From Pontibacillus sp. HMF3514 (lineage in GTDB: Bacteria > Bacillota > Bacilli > Bacillales > BH030062): a stretch of DNA of 64,000 nucleotides. Each line of letters opens with the position of its first letter. Within the stretch, counting starts at the first letter, position 1. The notes beneath the pieces were generated by a model, which had not been told where the DNA came from, ran no database searches, and was given only the letters and a program-made list of their open reading frames with translations. The stretch is taken from the NCBI RefSeq assembly GCF_009858175.1, contig NZ_CP047393.1:3472001-3536000 (forward strand), written 5' to 3'. Both the position numbers and the translations under genes were made by a program. Below, in pieces: positions 19,110 to 28,248 of the stretch.

Positions 19110-19245
19110 CTCCTAAACAAATAATACGAAAGGAAAAAATTACACTCCGCACAATCCGCATTCACCCAAGTTGTCATATAAAGCAGAAGCATTCTATTTG
19201 TATTTACAAAACAATTGAAAGATGTATTCAGAAGACAGTTTTTCG

Positions 19246-21102
19246 CTACTTAACTACCGCTAATTCCTCATCCTCAACAAAACGCCCATGCGCAATCCTC
19301 AAAACTCTCTCCCGAAGCTCGGCAGAATCAAACTCCTCAAACCGCTCAACACAATCCAAAACAACCCCAATATCAGAAGCAGTAGACTTCCCAACATAAA
19401 TCTTCGGCCACACCTGCTCATCATGAACCTCATCTTCACCGAGCAATTCCTCATACATCTTCTCTCCAGGCCTTAACCCTGTAAACTCAATCCCAATCTC
19501 ATCTACAGAATACCCAGAAAGCATAATTAAGTTCTCCGCAAGATCGACAATCTTCACAGGCTCACCCATATCCAGCACAAAGATCTCTCCACCTTTCGCA
19601 AGAGAACCCGCCTGAATCACTAACCGGGAAGCTTCCGGAATCGTCATGAAATAACGGTTCATTTCAGGATGGGTCACCGTCACAGGACCACCATTTTGAA
19701 TTTGCTTTTTAAATAACGGAATGACACTCCCACGACTTCCGAGAACATTTCCGAAACGTACCGCCACAAAACGGGTGCGACTTTTCGAATCCATATGCTG
19801 AACAATCATTTCAGCCATACGTTTCGAAGCTCCCATGACACTGGTTGGGTTAACCGCTTTATCCGTAGAAACCATCACAAAGTTCCCTATACCATGGGCA
19901 TCTGCTGCTTCGGCAACGTTTTTGGTACCGATCACGTTATTTTTAATCGCCTCTTGTGGGTTTCGTTCCATTAATGGTACATGCTTATGCGCCGCAGCAT
20001 GATATACCACATCAGGATGATGTTGCTCCATCACATTCATCATACGATCAGCATCCTGTACATCAGCAATCTCCGTAATAATATTAAAATCATCCTGATA
20101 AGTTTGGCTTAACTCCATCTCAATGGTATAAATGCTATTTTCACCATGCCCTAACAAAATTAGATGCTTTGGCTTAAACCTTGCAACCTGACGACAAATC
20201 TCTGAACCAATCGATCCCCCTGCACCTGTTACAAGAATCGTTTTATCCGTAAGAGTATCTGAAATTGAATCCATATCTAATTCAATCGGATCTCTTCCTA
20301 ACAAGTCTTCTATAGACACATCACGTACTTGGTTCACTGAAACGTTCCCCAATGCGATATCTTCAATCATTGGAAGGATTTGTACATTTCGGCAAACCGC
20401 TTGTGCATATTCAACAATCTCTCTAATTCGCTCTTTATTCACTGAAGGGACAGCAATTACGATGTGGTTAACATCATAATTAATTACAATAGACGCCAAA
20501 TGATTCATGGACCCCAATACGGGTAACCCCGATACTTTTAATTTGTGCATCGTAAAATCATCGTCTACGAACCCAACCAACTCACAATCAACAGTTTTCG
20601 TTTCCTTCATTTGTCTCGCAAGCATACGTCCAGCTGAACCTGCCCCAATGATTAGCGTACGATTCTGGGGGGCTTCTACAGTAGCTGTTATTTCCTTTTT
20701 GGCAGGGAAAAGCCTTATTCCGTAAGTTTTATAGTATTTCCAGGCAAAACGTACTCCACCGATTAAAATAATATGTAACATCCACGTAACCGTTAGTGCT
20801 CGTTCAAATACCGACTGGAATACAACAGCTTGAACACTTGCCGTCACAACAATGGATAGCGTCACAACAAAGAAAATCCCTCTAAGTTCTTCCATACTGG
20901 CATAACGCCAAACCCTTCGATATAAGCCAAACACGGAGGAAAACATGTGGTGGGTTACCAATAACACAATCGAGCTCGTGAGAATGGATACATCAAACAC
21001 TTTCACATATGGATTTAAGAAAAAGTGCGACATATAAATCGAAAAGGAGACAATGACGGAATCAATACACATTAACAACAATAATCTTTTCCTAAACGTC
21101 AA
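19246..21102 (-). CDS. UDP-sugar 4,6-dehydratase, membrane-anchored FlaA1/CapD/PglF type
   Basis: A 618-residue protein of the long FlaA1/WbpM family. The N-terminal 140 residues hold four membrane helices, followed by a first Rossmann domain (TLIIGAGSAGRMLARQM) and a catalytic SDR domain (ILVTGAGGSIGSEICRQV near 290; HAAAHKHVPLME near 370). The active site reads TSVMGASKRMAE, with Met instead of Tyr in the YxxxK position, as expected for the long dehydratases. The product would be a UDP-4-keto-6-deoxy-HexNAc for the repeat unit. The start is a TTG at 21100-21102 after AAGGGGGC. It closes the ywq-like operon and is followed by a terminator. Confidence 0.93.
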   Translation of the reverse strand: MTFRKRLLLLMCIDSVIVSFSIYMSHFFLNPYVKVFDVSILTSSIVLLVTHHMFSSVFGLYRRVWRYASMEELRGIFFVVTLSIVVTASVQAVVFQSVFERALTVTWMLHIILIGGVRFAWKYYKTYGIRLFPAKKEITATVEAPQNRTLIIGAGSAGRMLARQMKETKTVDCELVGFVDDDFTMHKLKVSGLPVLGSMNHLASIVINYDVNHIVIAVPSVNKERIREIVEYAQAVCRNVQILPMIEDIALGNVSVNQVRDVSIEDLLGRDPIELDMDSISDTLTDKTILVTGAGGSIGSEICRQVARFKPKHLILLGHGENSIYTIEMELSQTYQDDFNIITEIADVQDADRMMNVMEQHHPDVVYHAAAHKHVPLMERNPQEAIKNNVIGTKNVAEAADAHGIGNFVMVSTDKAVNPTSVMGASKRMAEMIVQHMDSKSRTRFVAVRFGNVLGSRGSVIPLFKKQIQNGGPVTVTHPEMNRYFMTIPEASRLVIQAGSLAKGGEIFVLDMGEPVKIVDLAENLIMLSGYSVDEIGIEFTGLRPGEKMYEELLGEDEVHDEQVWPKIYVGKSTASDIGVVLDCVERFEEFDSAELRERVLRIAHGRFVEDEELAVVK

Positions 21103-21213
21103 ACCGATTGCCCCCTTTCTAATTTACGTACACATCCCTTTACACACTCACCCACAAAGCTGATATCTAAATATGTTGTCATTTGTTCGTAACTCAACTC
21201 GCTCGCCTACCTT

Positions 21214-22092
21214 TTACTGACTCACAAGATCTTCATGCAATACAGACTTCAAAAACCCTTCAAGATCCTCTTTCAAATCTGGATCCTGCAAAGCAACCTC
21301 AATCGTAGTTTGAATAAACCCTAACTTCTCTCCAACGTCATAACGCTTGCCTTCAAAATCATAAGCAAACACACGCTGAATCTCATTTAAACGTTGAATA
21401 GCATCCGTTAGCTGAACCTCGCCACCTGCACCGATCTCCTGTTTCTCTAAGAACATCATAATTTCAGGTGTCAGCACATAACGCCCCATAATCGCCAAGT
21501 TCGAAGGTGCTTCTCCTTGAGGCTTTTCCACAAATGAACGTACTTGGTAACGGCGACCAACCTGGTCAATCGGATCAATAATGCCATAACGATGGGTTTG
21601 GTCCTCCGGCACAGTTTGAACACCAATAACTGATGACATTGTTTCCTCGTACTGATCAATCAGTTGTTTCAACCCTGGTGTATCTGCTTGTACAATATCG
21701 TCGCCTAATAACACTGCGAATGGTTCATCCCCAATAAACTTCCGTGCACACCATACTGCATGACCAAGTCCTTTTGGTTCCTTTTGTCTTATGTAATGAA
21801 TATCTACCTTTGAAGATTGGTTCACCTTATCTAGTAAACTATACTTTTCTTTCGCTACTAGACTCTGTTCCAATTCAAAGTTATTATCAAAATGATCTTC
21901 AATCGCTCGCTTTCCTTTACCGGTAACGATGATAATATCTTCAATTCCAGATTCTATTGCTTCTTCTACGATGTATTGAATCGTAGGTTTATCTACTATT
22001 GGTAGCATCTCTTTTGGCATCGCTTTTGTTGCTGGCAAGAACCGAGTCCCTAAGCCAGCAGCTGGAATTATTGCTTTTTTGACTTTTTTCAA
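21214..22092 (-). CDS. galU: UTP-glucose-1-phosphate uridylyltransferase
   Basis: GalU makes UDP-glucose, the substrate of the UDP-glucose dehydrogenase encoded just upstream. The 292-residue length is standard. Signature segments are [20 protein letters not shown] near the N-terminus, [39 protein letters not shown], the VEKP motif in [15 protein letters not shown] and [12 protein letters not shown] near the end. Translation starts at a TTG (22090-22092) preceded by AGGAGAGGG. It lies 22 bp after the dehydrogenase gene in the same transcript. Confidence 0.97.
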   Translation of the reverse strand: MKKVKKAIIPAAGLGTRFLPATKAMPKEMLPIVDKPTIQYIVEEAIESGIEDIIIVTGKGKRAIEDHFDNNFELEQSLVAKEKYSLLDKVNQSSKVDIHYIRQKEPKGLGHAVWCARKFIGDEPFAVLLGDDIVQADTPGLKQLIDQYEETMSSVIGVQTVPEDQTHRYGIIDPIDQVGRRYQVRSFVEKPQGEAPSNLAIMGRYVLTPEIMMFLEKQEIGAGGEVQLTDAIQRLNEIQRVFAYDFEGKRYDVGEKLGFIQTTIEVALQDPDLKEDLEGFLKSVLHEDLVSQ

Positions 22093-22114
22093 ACAAACCC
22101 TCTCCTAACACTTA

Positions 22115-23440
22115 CTAGACAGTTTCCGTTACTTTAGTCACTACAGATGGACGTCCCATTGAGTAATACTCTATGTTATGAGATTGAGCTTCTCCTAAGT
22201 CAAAGCAATTACGACCATCGAATAAAACAGGGTGTTCCATTAGTTCATTAAGAACAGAAAGATTTAAACCTTTAAACTCCTCCCATTCCGTTAATAATAA
22301 AACAGCGTCAGAACCTTTAATCGCTTCATTACTACTCGCCGCAAATTGAACTTTTTCATCTAGAATAGTTCTAGCATTGTCCATTGCAATTGGGTCATAT
22401 GCAGTAATCTGAGCGCCTTGGTTCACTAGCTCATTTGTTAAAACAATAGAAGCTGCTTCCCTCATATCATCTGTGTTTGGTTTAAAAGACAGACCTAAAA
22501 TAGCAATCTTTTTATTTAACAATGAACCGAAACGTTCCTTCAATTTCTCTAATAATATAGCTTGTTGCTTTTGGTTGACTTCAATGACACCTTTTAATAG
22601 ATTAAAGTCATAATCAACATTTCCTGCTATTTGAACTAAAGCCTTTGTATCTTTTGGAAAACATGATCCACCATACCCTATACCTGGGTTTAAAAATTGA
22701 TTGCCAATTCGTGAATCTTGCCCCATACCAAAAGCAACGTCATTCACATTAGCTCCTAGCTTCTCGCAAATGTTGGATATTTCATTAATAAAACTAATTT
22801 TAGTCGCTAGAAACGCATTGGATGCGTACTTGATCATCTCTGCACTACGAATATCTGTCCTTATGATAGGTAGGCCAAATGGTTTATTAATCTCTTCTAA
22901 TACATTTGCAGCATGTTCACTTTCTGTTCCAATAACAATTCGGTCACCATGAAAGGTGTCGTAGATCGCTGAGCCTTCACGTAAGAATTCTGGATTCGAT
23001 ACTACTTCTACATTGATTGGATGAGCCAATTGATATTTAATTACTTGTTTTAACCAATCATTGGTTCCTACTGGTACCGTACTCTTAGTAACTACTATAG
23101 TATCTCGAACAACGTGAGCTGCTATATCTTTTCCTACCTTTTCAACAAACGAAAGATCGGCACTTCCATCCTCAAGTTCAGGAGTACCAACTGCAATATA
23201 GATTGCCTCACACCCTTCAAATCCCTTTTGATGTTGAGTTGTGAAAAACAATCGATTCTCTTCAATATTCTTCAACATCATTTCATCGAGAGCTGGCTCA
23301 TATATAGGAGATATTCCAGCTCGCATTTTTTCAACTTTGTCCTTATCTATATCAATACAAGTTACTTCATGACCAACCTCTGATAAACACACACCAGTTA
23401 CTAATCCAACGTACCCTGTCCCAACTACTGCTATCTTCAC
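22115..23440 (-). CDS. ugd: UDP-glucose 6-dehydrogenase
   Basis: The enzyme oxidises UDP-glucose to UDP-glucuronate using two NAD+. The 441 residues carry the NAD-binding motif IAVVGTGYVGLVTGVCLSE, VTKSTVPVGT, NPEFLREGSAI, the central helix EMIKYASNAFLATKISFINE and the catalytic cysteine in GIGYGGSCFPKDTKAL. The C-terminal domain has GLSFKPNTDDMREA. The start is GTG at 23438-23440 after GGAGGG. Its position after the tyrosine kinase and phosphatase matches ywqF of B. subtilis, where the dehydrogenase is activated by PtkA phosphorylation. A structured RNA and hairpin lie in its leader. Confidence 0.96.
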   Translation of the reverse strand: MKIAVVGTGYVGLVTGVCLSEVGHEVTCIDIDKDKVEKMRAGISPIYEPALDEMMLKNIEENRLFFTTQHQKGFEGCEAIYIAVGTPELEDGSADLSFVEKVGKDIAAHVVRDTIVVTKSTVPVGTNDWLKQVIKYQLAHPINVEVVSNPEFLREGSAIYDTFHGDRIVIGTESEHAANVLEEINKPFGLPIIRTDIRSAEMIKYASNAFLATKISFINEISNICEKLGANVNDVAFGMGQDSRIGNQFLNPGIGYGGSCFPKDTKALVQIAGNVDYDFNLLKGVIEVNQKQQAILLEKLKERFGSLLNKKIAILGLSFKPNTDDMREAASIVLTNELVNQGAQITAYDPIAMDNARTILDEKVQFAASSNEAIKGSDAVLLLTEWEEFKGLNLSVLNELMEHPVLFDGRNCFDLGEAQSHNIEYYSMGRPSVVTKVTETV

Positions 23441-23485
23441 ATTAGGCCCTCCGATTCTTTATGTAATTTGTCTTTTTCAGTTCAA

Positions 23486-23538
23486 AATAAATATCTAATG
23501 AAAGGGTGACTTATGCACCCACTCATTAGATATTTATT
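23486..23538 (-). terminator. Long hairpin (candidate read-through terminator) before ugd
   Basis: A 16-bp perfect stem (AATAAATATCTAATGA with its complement) encloses an inner GGGTG/CACCC stem, with TTTT following on the minus strand. It stands between the EAR-like RNA and ugd. If it acts as an intrinsic terminator, the RNA upstream would have to allow read-through for ugd-galU expression. The AT-rich outer stem makes the strength uncertain. Confidence 0.55.
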
Positions 23539-23559
23539 AAATAATAAGGGCATCCAACC

Positions 23560-23692
23560 CCACCTCACACCCCACCAGTGACGACAAGCGTCTAAGGTGT
23601 CCAGTCATTGCTGCACCCACAGTGTGGCCGAGTGCCTCCGTTGATAGAGGTAAGGAGACATTACCTGTTGTAAATACTTTTTCATCTATCAA
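23560..23692 (-). ncRNA. Structured RNA resembling the EAR (epsC) antitermination element
   Basis: The minus strand folds into successive hairpins: an outer TTGATAG/CTATCAA (23686-23692 with 23641-23647) containing AGGTAA/TTACCT, then GCAC-CCACA/TGTGG-GTGC (23614-23636), then a CACC/GGTG stem (23573-23600) containing GACG/CGTC. The sequence GGAGGCACTCGGCCACA is much richer in G and C than its surroundings. EAR elements are about 125 nt, occur inside exopolysaccharide operons of Bacillales and promote read-through of distal terminators. Position and folding agree; the family match is from memory and was not searched. No convincing protein is encoded here. Confidence 0.6.
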
Positions 23693-23707
23693 GCTAGTTT
23701 TAATTAT

Positions 23708-24475
23708 TTAGAATAGACCAAGGATTTTACGTCGTTTCACCCGACTGGGCATTTCTTTAGCTACAGTTTGTCCATCCGTCAGATACTGGGCATTTTCCAT
23801 AAAGAAGTACATCAAGTCAGTGCCGTACTCTTTTTCTATGAAATCGTAAGCATCTTTTAAGTGAAATCCTCTTGTTGAGGTATTATGTGCGTCCGATGCA
23901 ATAAAATGCGTAAGGTTCGCTTCTATAAGCTGTTGCGTAAACTTTTGAACCTTTTTTCCGAATGTGCCGCATACACTAGCAGCAGTCACTTGAGTTAACG
24001 CACCGTTTTTCACAAACTTATATAGTTGATCTGGATTTTGCATAAGCTCTCGGTTTCGTTCGGGATGAACAATGATGGCTTGGTATCCCGCGACTTGAAT
24101 GTCAAATAGCAATTGACTTGTATAGCGAGGGACGTGGTCGTGTGGGAGCTCCACGAATAAGTATCCGCTTGTTTCGTTCAGCGGAAGTAGCTGCCCTTGT
24201 TCTAGATGTTCAATCATATCTCCGTTAATTCGTGTTTCTTGACCTGGTAGGATGGTTACTGGGATTTCTGATGCTTGTAGTAAATCGTTTAAGTACTGTA
24301 CCGCGTTCCGTATTTTATTATTTGTATTCGTATATGTACCGTTTAGATGGTGGGGGGTGGCTATGATCGTATCGATCCCTTCATGTGCTGCAGCTCTTGC
24401 CATATTAAGACTATCTTCAGCAATCTGTGCACCATCATCTAAACCAGGTAAAATATGACTATGTATATCAATCAT
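23708..24475 (-). CDS. ywqE: Tyrosine-protein phosphatase, CpsB/YwqE type (PHP fold)
   Basis: A 255-residue manganese-dependent phosphotyrosine phosphatase. The PHP-fold metal motif MIDIHSHILPGLDDGA opens the protein, with IIATPHHLNGTY near 38, ILPGQETRING near 74, VELPHDHVPRY near 108, VHPERNREL near 135 and the closing metal ligands FIASDAHNTSTRGFHLK near 190. It should dephosphorylate the adjacent tyrosine kinase and its target Ugd, so balancing polymer synthesis. Gene order kinase modulator - kinase - phosphatase - ugd is that of B. subtilis ywqCDEF. It is preceded by a 234-bp gap with a terminator-like hairpin. Confidence 0.95.
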   Translation of the reverse strand: MIDIHSHILPGLDDGAQIAEDSLNMARAAAHEGIDTIIATPHHLNGTYTNTNNKIRNAVQYLNDLLQASEIPVTILPGQETRINGDMIEHLEQGQLLPLNETSGYLFVELPHDHVPRYTSQLLFDIQVAGYQAIIVHPERNRELMQNPDQLYKFVKNGALTQVTAASVCGTFGKKVQKFTQQLIEANLTHFIASDAHNTSTRGFHLKDAYDFIEKEYGTDLMYFFMENAQYLTDGQTVAKEMPSRVKRRKILGLF

Positions 24476-24673
24476 TTTTTCACATCCTGATACTAGTCTT
24501 TTTTCCTAAGCAAAATATCCTCTTTATTTTGAATTTTACATCCAATTTGTTGTTTATATTCTATATTCTACCAACAAAAATAGTGTAATTGAAGGGGAGT
24601 TTTCGTCGAATCTCGTCGAAAACCAGTAGATTAGCCCAATATAGAACAATAGTCCTATGTAGCTGTTATAACA

Positions 24674-24703
24674 AAAGGAATGCAAGTTTCGATGCATTCC
24701 TTT
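24674..24703 (-). terminator. Hairpin after the tyrosine kinase gene
   Basis: A perfect 11-bp stem AAAGGAATGCA/TGCATTCCTTT with an 8-nt loop begins seven bases past the kinase stop and is followed by TTTTG on the minus strand. It could partly terminate the transcript between ywqD and ywqE; it would also work on the plus strand. Confidence 0.7.
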
Positions 24704-24709
24704 ATTCTT

Positions 24710-25408
24710 TTAATTTGTACTTCCATAATAATAATAGTAATTACTCTTTTTAATGTCTTTTCCGTTTAAAACCACACCTAATAGTTTTGCTTGCGCTTTT
24801 TCAAGTAGTTCCTTGGCTTTTTCAGCCGCTTCATTCTCCGTTTGTTTGCTTCGCACAACTAAAAGGACACCATCACATGCATTGGCTAAAATTTGAGAAT
24901 CTGTAACTGCTAATACTGGGGGGGTATCAAAGATAACTAGATCATAATGCTGTTGGGCTTCTCGAATTAACGTATTCATTGCCTGTGACCCTAGTATCTC
25001 AGCAGGATTCGGTGGAATCGGTCCACTTGGCATTACATCTAGATGTTCAATGTGACTTTCTGATATGGAGTCGGATAACCCTCCACGGCCAACTAGATAA
25101 GTACTTAAACCTTTTGTGTTATCCGCCCGGAACGTATAGTGCACCGTTGGCTTTCGTAAATCCGCATCAATAAGGAGCACCTTCTTTCCTTGTTGAGCAA
25201 ATACGGTTGCCACATTTGAAGCTGTCATCGATTTTCCTTCTGATGGCCCTGGTGAAGTAATTAGCATCGTTCGTAATTCTTTATCTACAGATGCAAATTG
25301 CAGATTTGTTCTGATAGTTCGATATTGTTCAGATATTGGGGACTTTGGATTGCTATTTGTAATGAGTGTACGTGCTTTATTTAATAATTTTTTCTTTCTA
25401 CGCGCCAA
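24710..25408 (-). CDS. ywqD: Bacterial tyrosine kinase, CpsD/CapB/YwqD type
   Basis: A soluble BY-kinase of 232 residues. Walker A is in LITSPGPSEGKSMTASNVA, Walker A' in VLLIDADLRKPTVHY, Walker B in LVIFDTPPVLAVTDSQ, and the C-terminus ends with the autophosphorylated tyrosine cluster SNYYYYYGSTN. The start is taken as TTG at 25406-25408, because AGGAGG lies eight bases upstream and the resulting N-terminus (LARRKKKLLNKARTL, then NPKSPISEQYRTIRTNLQFA) matches B. subtilis PtkA. A longer frame to 25468 would overlap the modulator gene by 71 bp. With this start the overlap is 11 bp. Confidence 0.93.
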   Translation of the reverse strand: MARRKKKLLNKARTLITNSNPKSPISEQYRTIRTNLQFASVDKELRTMLITSPGPSEGKSMTASNVATVFAQQGKKVLLIDADLRKPTVHYTFRADNTKGLSTYLVGRGGLSDSISESHIEHLDVMPSGPIPPNPAEILGSQAMNTLIREAQQHYDLVIFDTPPVLAVTDSQILANACDGVLLVVRSKQTENEAAEKAKELLEKAQAKLLGVVLNGKDIKKSNYYYYYGSTN

Positions 25409-26153
25409 GGGATTCACCTCCTGATGAACGAGTTCCTGTTTTGGATCTAGTTGTTCGGTGTTCTCCAAGGTCTTGTTCGCTTATGTTAGAGATTACACCA
25501 AGTACAGGCACACCTAGGATTTGTTCAACATCTGATTCGTTCTTAATCGTATTATCCATATACTCTAATAAAAAGGCTAGTCCAACCCCCACCATAGCCC
25601 CAACTACAAATGCGATCGCAATATTTAATAAAGGTTGCGGCTTTACAGGCTGCGGGTTGGTACCTACAACGGCCTGAGAAAGGATATGAACATTATTTAC
25701 ATTCATCAGGGTAGGGATTTTGCTTTGAAAGATTTCAACGGTTGCATTTGCGATTGCTGCTGCTTGAACGGGATCTGGATCAGTGGCTGTTACAGTTACA
25801 ACTTGTGAGTTTTGTTCGCTTGATACTTGTAGTTTATCTTTCAGTTGATCATTCGACATGTTTAAATCCAATTCAGCTATAACATCATCTAGTATAGCCG
25901 GGCTCTTAATAATGACATTATATGTATTGATCAACTCGACATTGGTACGAATATCATTTACGTTGTAGTTCATATTTTGTTCTTGTTCATTTTGGTTCAC
26001 TAGAAACTGTGAAGTAGATTGATAGATTGGTGTTAAATAGAAGTAACTAATTAATCCACTCGTTACTGTTGCTATAATAATAAGCGATATAATTAAAAGC
26101 ATTCGTTTCTTTAATACTTCAAAGATCTCCTTAAGCGAGATGGTTTCTTCCAT
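25398..26153 (-). CDS. ywqC: Tyrosine kinase modulator / chain-length determinant, YwqC/Wzz type
   Basis: A 251-residue membrane protein with two transmembrane helices (IISLIIIATVTSGLISYFYL near the N-terminus and LLNIAIAFVVGAMVGVGLAF near residue 180) flanking an extracytoplasmic coiled region, followed by a short cytosolic tail that activates the kinase. The N-terminal MEETISLKEIFEVLKKR is typical. The start is the ATG at 26151-26153, preceded by GGGGG; the TTG at 26192 lies almost on the predicted transcription start and is rejected. It opens the ywq-like operon and controls polymer length together with the kinase. Confidence 0.92.
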   Translation of the reverse strand: MEETISLKEIFEVLKKRMLLIISLIIIATVTSGLISYFYLTPIYQSTSQFLVNQNEQEQNMNYNVNDIRTNVELINTYNVIIKSPAILDDVIAELDLNMSNDQLKDKLQVSSEQNSQVVTVTATDPDPVQAAAIANATVEIFQSKIPTLMNVNNVHILSQAVVGTNPQPVKPQPLLNIAIAFVVGAMVGVGLAFLLEYMDNTIKNESDVEQILGVPVLGVISNISEQDLGEHRTTRSKTGTRSSGGESLGA

Positions 26154-26199
26154 ATGTGTAGGCCCCCAAATTCTGTATCTTTTCGATTCCAATAGTCAT

Positions 26200-26227
26200 A
26201 TTATAGCACAATTTACCAAGGACTTAA
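26200..26227 (-). promoter_or_regulatory. Putative sigma-A promoter of the ywq-like operon
   Basis: On the minus strand, TATAAT (26200-26205) is preceded at 16 bp by TTAAGT (26222-26227). The -10 is perfect and the -35 is weak. Transcription would begin near 26193, giving a leader of about 40 nt before the ywqC start. Confidence 0.55.
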
Positions 26228-26463
26228 GTAGGTGAATTATGAACAGTTGTTAAAATTTCTATTATTTTTCTATGGTAATTTTCCTTGTTTTTTACTATAT
26301 CGGTAATAATATAATCATTTTCAATACATATAAAAAGAAATGTCTGTGCGCTAAGATAGATCTTATATTTTGACCTTACTTAACATTTATAATTATGTTT
26401 ATTTATTCCATTGCATTACTTGAAGAGATGGAGTACTTGAGCCAATCTATTCAATCTTAGAGT

Positions 26464-27227
26464 ATGGAAGAGATCAATCTCGTGGTTGGAAAAGTAGCTA
26501 ATTCACAAGGTGTTCGCACAGATGGATTTTATAACACGATCATCTTAAGCCCCAAAGAGGAATTTAAAGTTGAAAGTGTTAAAACTGTAAGTCCTAGAGA
26601 ACTTGATAATAAAGTGAATAACGAGGTTTACTATTTAAATCAAGAAGACTTCATTGCTTTTGCAGACGAGAATGGAAACCAAGAATTAGATGAAGGTGAA
26701 AGGATCTACATTGAAGAATCAGGTTATGCTAACCATGAAGGATCTAGTACTATCACATTAAAACTTACAGAGTTGCTACAGAGTGATGCTCGTTTTGATG
26801 GAGAGCCTGTTTATGTTACTACGAGTAATTTAATAAAACGAAAAACCTATTCCAACAAACTATAGAACCAGCGGAACTGGCGGAAGATGGTATTGCTGCT
26901 AATATTCAAAGTAATGATAGTGGCGAAAAGATGGTTACCGTTCATGAGGATCGATTTGATGAAGGAGTGGCTTATATCCAGGTGCCACTTACTGAGGATA
27001 TTGATGAAACTACCGTAAATCGTCTTACTTTCGCTAATGAATCCTATCCGGTGGAACAAACTTTTGTAGAAGATGGTTCATTCTATTTACAAATTTCGAC
27101 TAGTAATATTGAGGACCTTGTGGGAGAAGCTTTTATTCAAAAATCTCCATTGAGTGACAAGGCCAACAATATTGTTAAAGGACTATCCTTCCAAGTGCTC
27201 GAAACAGGAGAATCCATTTCACAATAA
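26464..27227 (+). pseudogene. Broken gene for an acidic surface-type protein (frameshift near 26850)
   Basis: Two plus-strand frames follow each other: 26464-26865 (133 codons) and a second frame that is open from about 26850 to 27227. The second is open upstream of its first ATG and continues the same acidic, beta-rich composition (FQQTIEPAELAEDGIAAN), so a one-base change near the A-runs at 26838-26849 probably split one gene. No signal peptide is visible: a stop lies two codons before the first ATG, so the 5' end may be lost as well. The stretch FADENGNQELDEGERIYI resembles a calcium-binding loop. Function unknown. Confidence 0.6.
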
Positions 27228-27234
27228 GAACACA

Positions 27235-27264
27235 AAAGCCAGCCTTATGATCAAGACTGGCTTT
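27235..27264. terminator. Bidirectional terminator between convergent genes
   Basis: The stem AAAGCCAG/CTGGCTTT with flanking A and T runs sits between the plus-strand broken gene and the minus-strand small gene. It can act in both directions. Confidence 0.85.
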
Positions 27265-27267
27265 CTT

Positions 27268-27525
27268 TTACTTTTGATTAATTTTGATAGAACCTTCTAG
27301 AATTTTTTCATCTGGAAGATTGTATGGTAATTGTGGGTTGAAGTAAGCATTCTGGTCTTTTACGTATTCAAGAGCGTAATATTGCTTTTCTCCACCATTT
27401 TCTACTTCTAATAGTAGGTCATTACGAACGCCTAAGTTTAATTTCTCAGCATCTACTGAAACTGCTTTAGCAATTCCATCTAGATCAACTACTTTTGCAT
27501 TTAGCTCTTTCGCTACTTTTGTCAT
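27268..27525 (-). CDS. Small protein carrying the shared surface-protein domain
   Basis: An 85-residue protein without signal peptide or membrane segment. The start is the ATG at 27523-27525, nine bases after AGGGGG; the upstream ATG at 27534 touches that site. The sequence (VVDLDGIAKAVSV, LLLEVENGGEKQYYALEYVK, DQNAYFNPQLPY, ILEGSIKI) can be aligned by eye with a domain of about 70 residues that occurs in the neighbouring lipoprotein and twice in the SLH protein at 35122-36261: a hydrophobic start, a Y-x-LEY core, D-x-x-A/S/V-Y/F-F/Y-N and a final L-x-G-x-I/V-x-I/V strand. Its role is unknown; it may bind one of those proteins. Confidence 0.7.
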   Translation of the reverse strand: MTKVAKELNAKVVDLDGIAKAVSVDAEKLNLGVRNDLLLEVENGGEKQYYALEYVKDQNAYFNPQLPYNLPDEKILEGSIKINQK

Positions 27526-27570
27526 GATGTACATCCCCCTATTATCTTCTTTTCTATTATTATGAAGGTT

Positions 27571-28248
27571 TTACCCGGTAATCACAATTCCTTTTTTTAA
27601 TGCTTCTAGATTGTTATCGTCAATGTATAAATTAGCAAATGCATTGACTTCTTTTTCATATTTTAGTTCGTATGTTTTGTCTCCAGCTTTAAATGTGATC
27701 TTGGCATCTTTGGATACATTTTTTAGCTGTTCTTTCGGAACACTTACTGCATAGATCCCTTTAATCACTTCCACAGCAGTACCATTCACTTCGTTTAGAT
27801 TGTAACTGTTTTGGTTGCTTGATGTATTGTTTGATGATTGATCCGTGGAGTTACTGGAATCATTCGTTTGACTGTCATCCTGGCTTTGATCTGATGTATT
27901 CGTTTCGGTTTGATCCTCAGAACCCGTGTTTTTATCAGAAGAGGAGCCCCCTCCACTTTTGGTTTTTTCATTAGATTCTGAAGAACTGCTTTCTTGATCA
28001 TTTTCTTCGCTACTATCGTCTGAGTCTTCCGGTGATCCACTACCACCTGAATCGCTTCCACCAGAACCGGAACCACTACCACTGTCTTGATTATCATTTT
28101 CCTCAGTAGATTCCTTATCGTTTGCTTTGTCTTTTTCAGCCTCTTGACTTACATCAAGTTCCTCAATGTCTTTAGATTCATTATTTGAACATGCACCAAG
28201 TACCAACATAGCACCTAAAGCAACTAATAAAAGTTTAATAGATTTCAA
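27571..28248 (-). CDS. Lipoprotein with Ser/Gly/Asp/Glu-rich linker and shared C-terminal domain
   Basis: A 225-residue secreted lipoprotein. The start is TTG at 28246-28248 with GGAGGG six bases upstream, giving the signal peptide KSIKLLLVALGAMLVLGAC with lipobox LGAC. Residues about 45-150 are low-complexity, rich in Ser, Gly, Asp, Glu and Asn, a flexible acidic spacer. The C-terminal 70 residues (EVNGTAVEVIKGIYAVSVPK, ITFKAGDKTYELKYEK, IVITG) match the two C-terminal domains of the SLH protein upstream. This layout suggests a lipid-anchored display of a small folded domain through the cell wall. The partner or ligand is unknown. Confidence 0.85.
   Translation of the reverse strand: MKSIKLLLVALGAMLVLGACSNNESKDIEELDVSQEAEKDKANDKESTEENDNQDSGSGSGSGGSDSGGSGSPEDSDDSSEENDQESSSSESNEKTKSGGGSSSDKNTGSEDQTETNTSDQSQDDSQTNDSSNSTDQSSNNTSSNQNSYNLNEVNGTAVEVIKGIYAVSVPKEQLKNVSKDAKITFKAGDKTYELKYEKEVNAFANLYIDDNNLEALKKGIVITG

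Larger units (their letters stand above)
18612..19245. other. Intergenic gap upstream of the polysaccharide operon
   Basis: A 630-bp stretch between the 4,6-dehydratase gene and the PIG-L gene. It contains the dehydratase terminator and a pilin-like gene fragment (both listed). The part from 18612 to about 18830 probably contains the promoter for the long leftward operon. A minus-strand TATAAT occurs in GTATGTATAATAGGAAG (about 18829-18845) without a clear -35 partner. I see nothing else there. Confidence 0.4.

Noticed and set aside
23545-23700. Short minus-strand frame upstream of ugd (about 50 codons)
   Set aside because: No ribosome-binding site or family pattern; the same bases form multiple stems of an EAR-like RNA.
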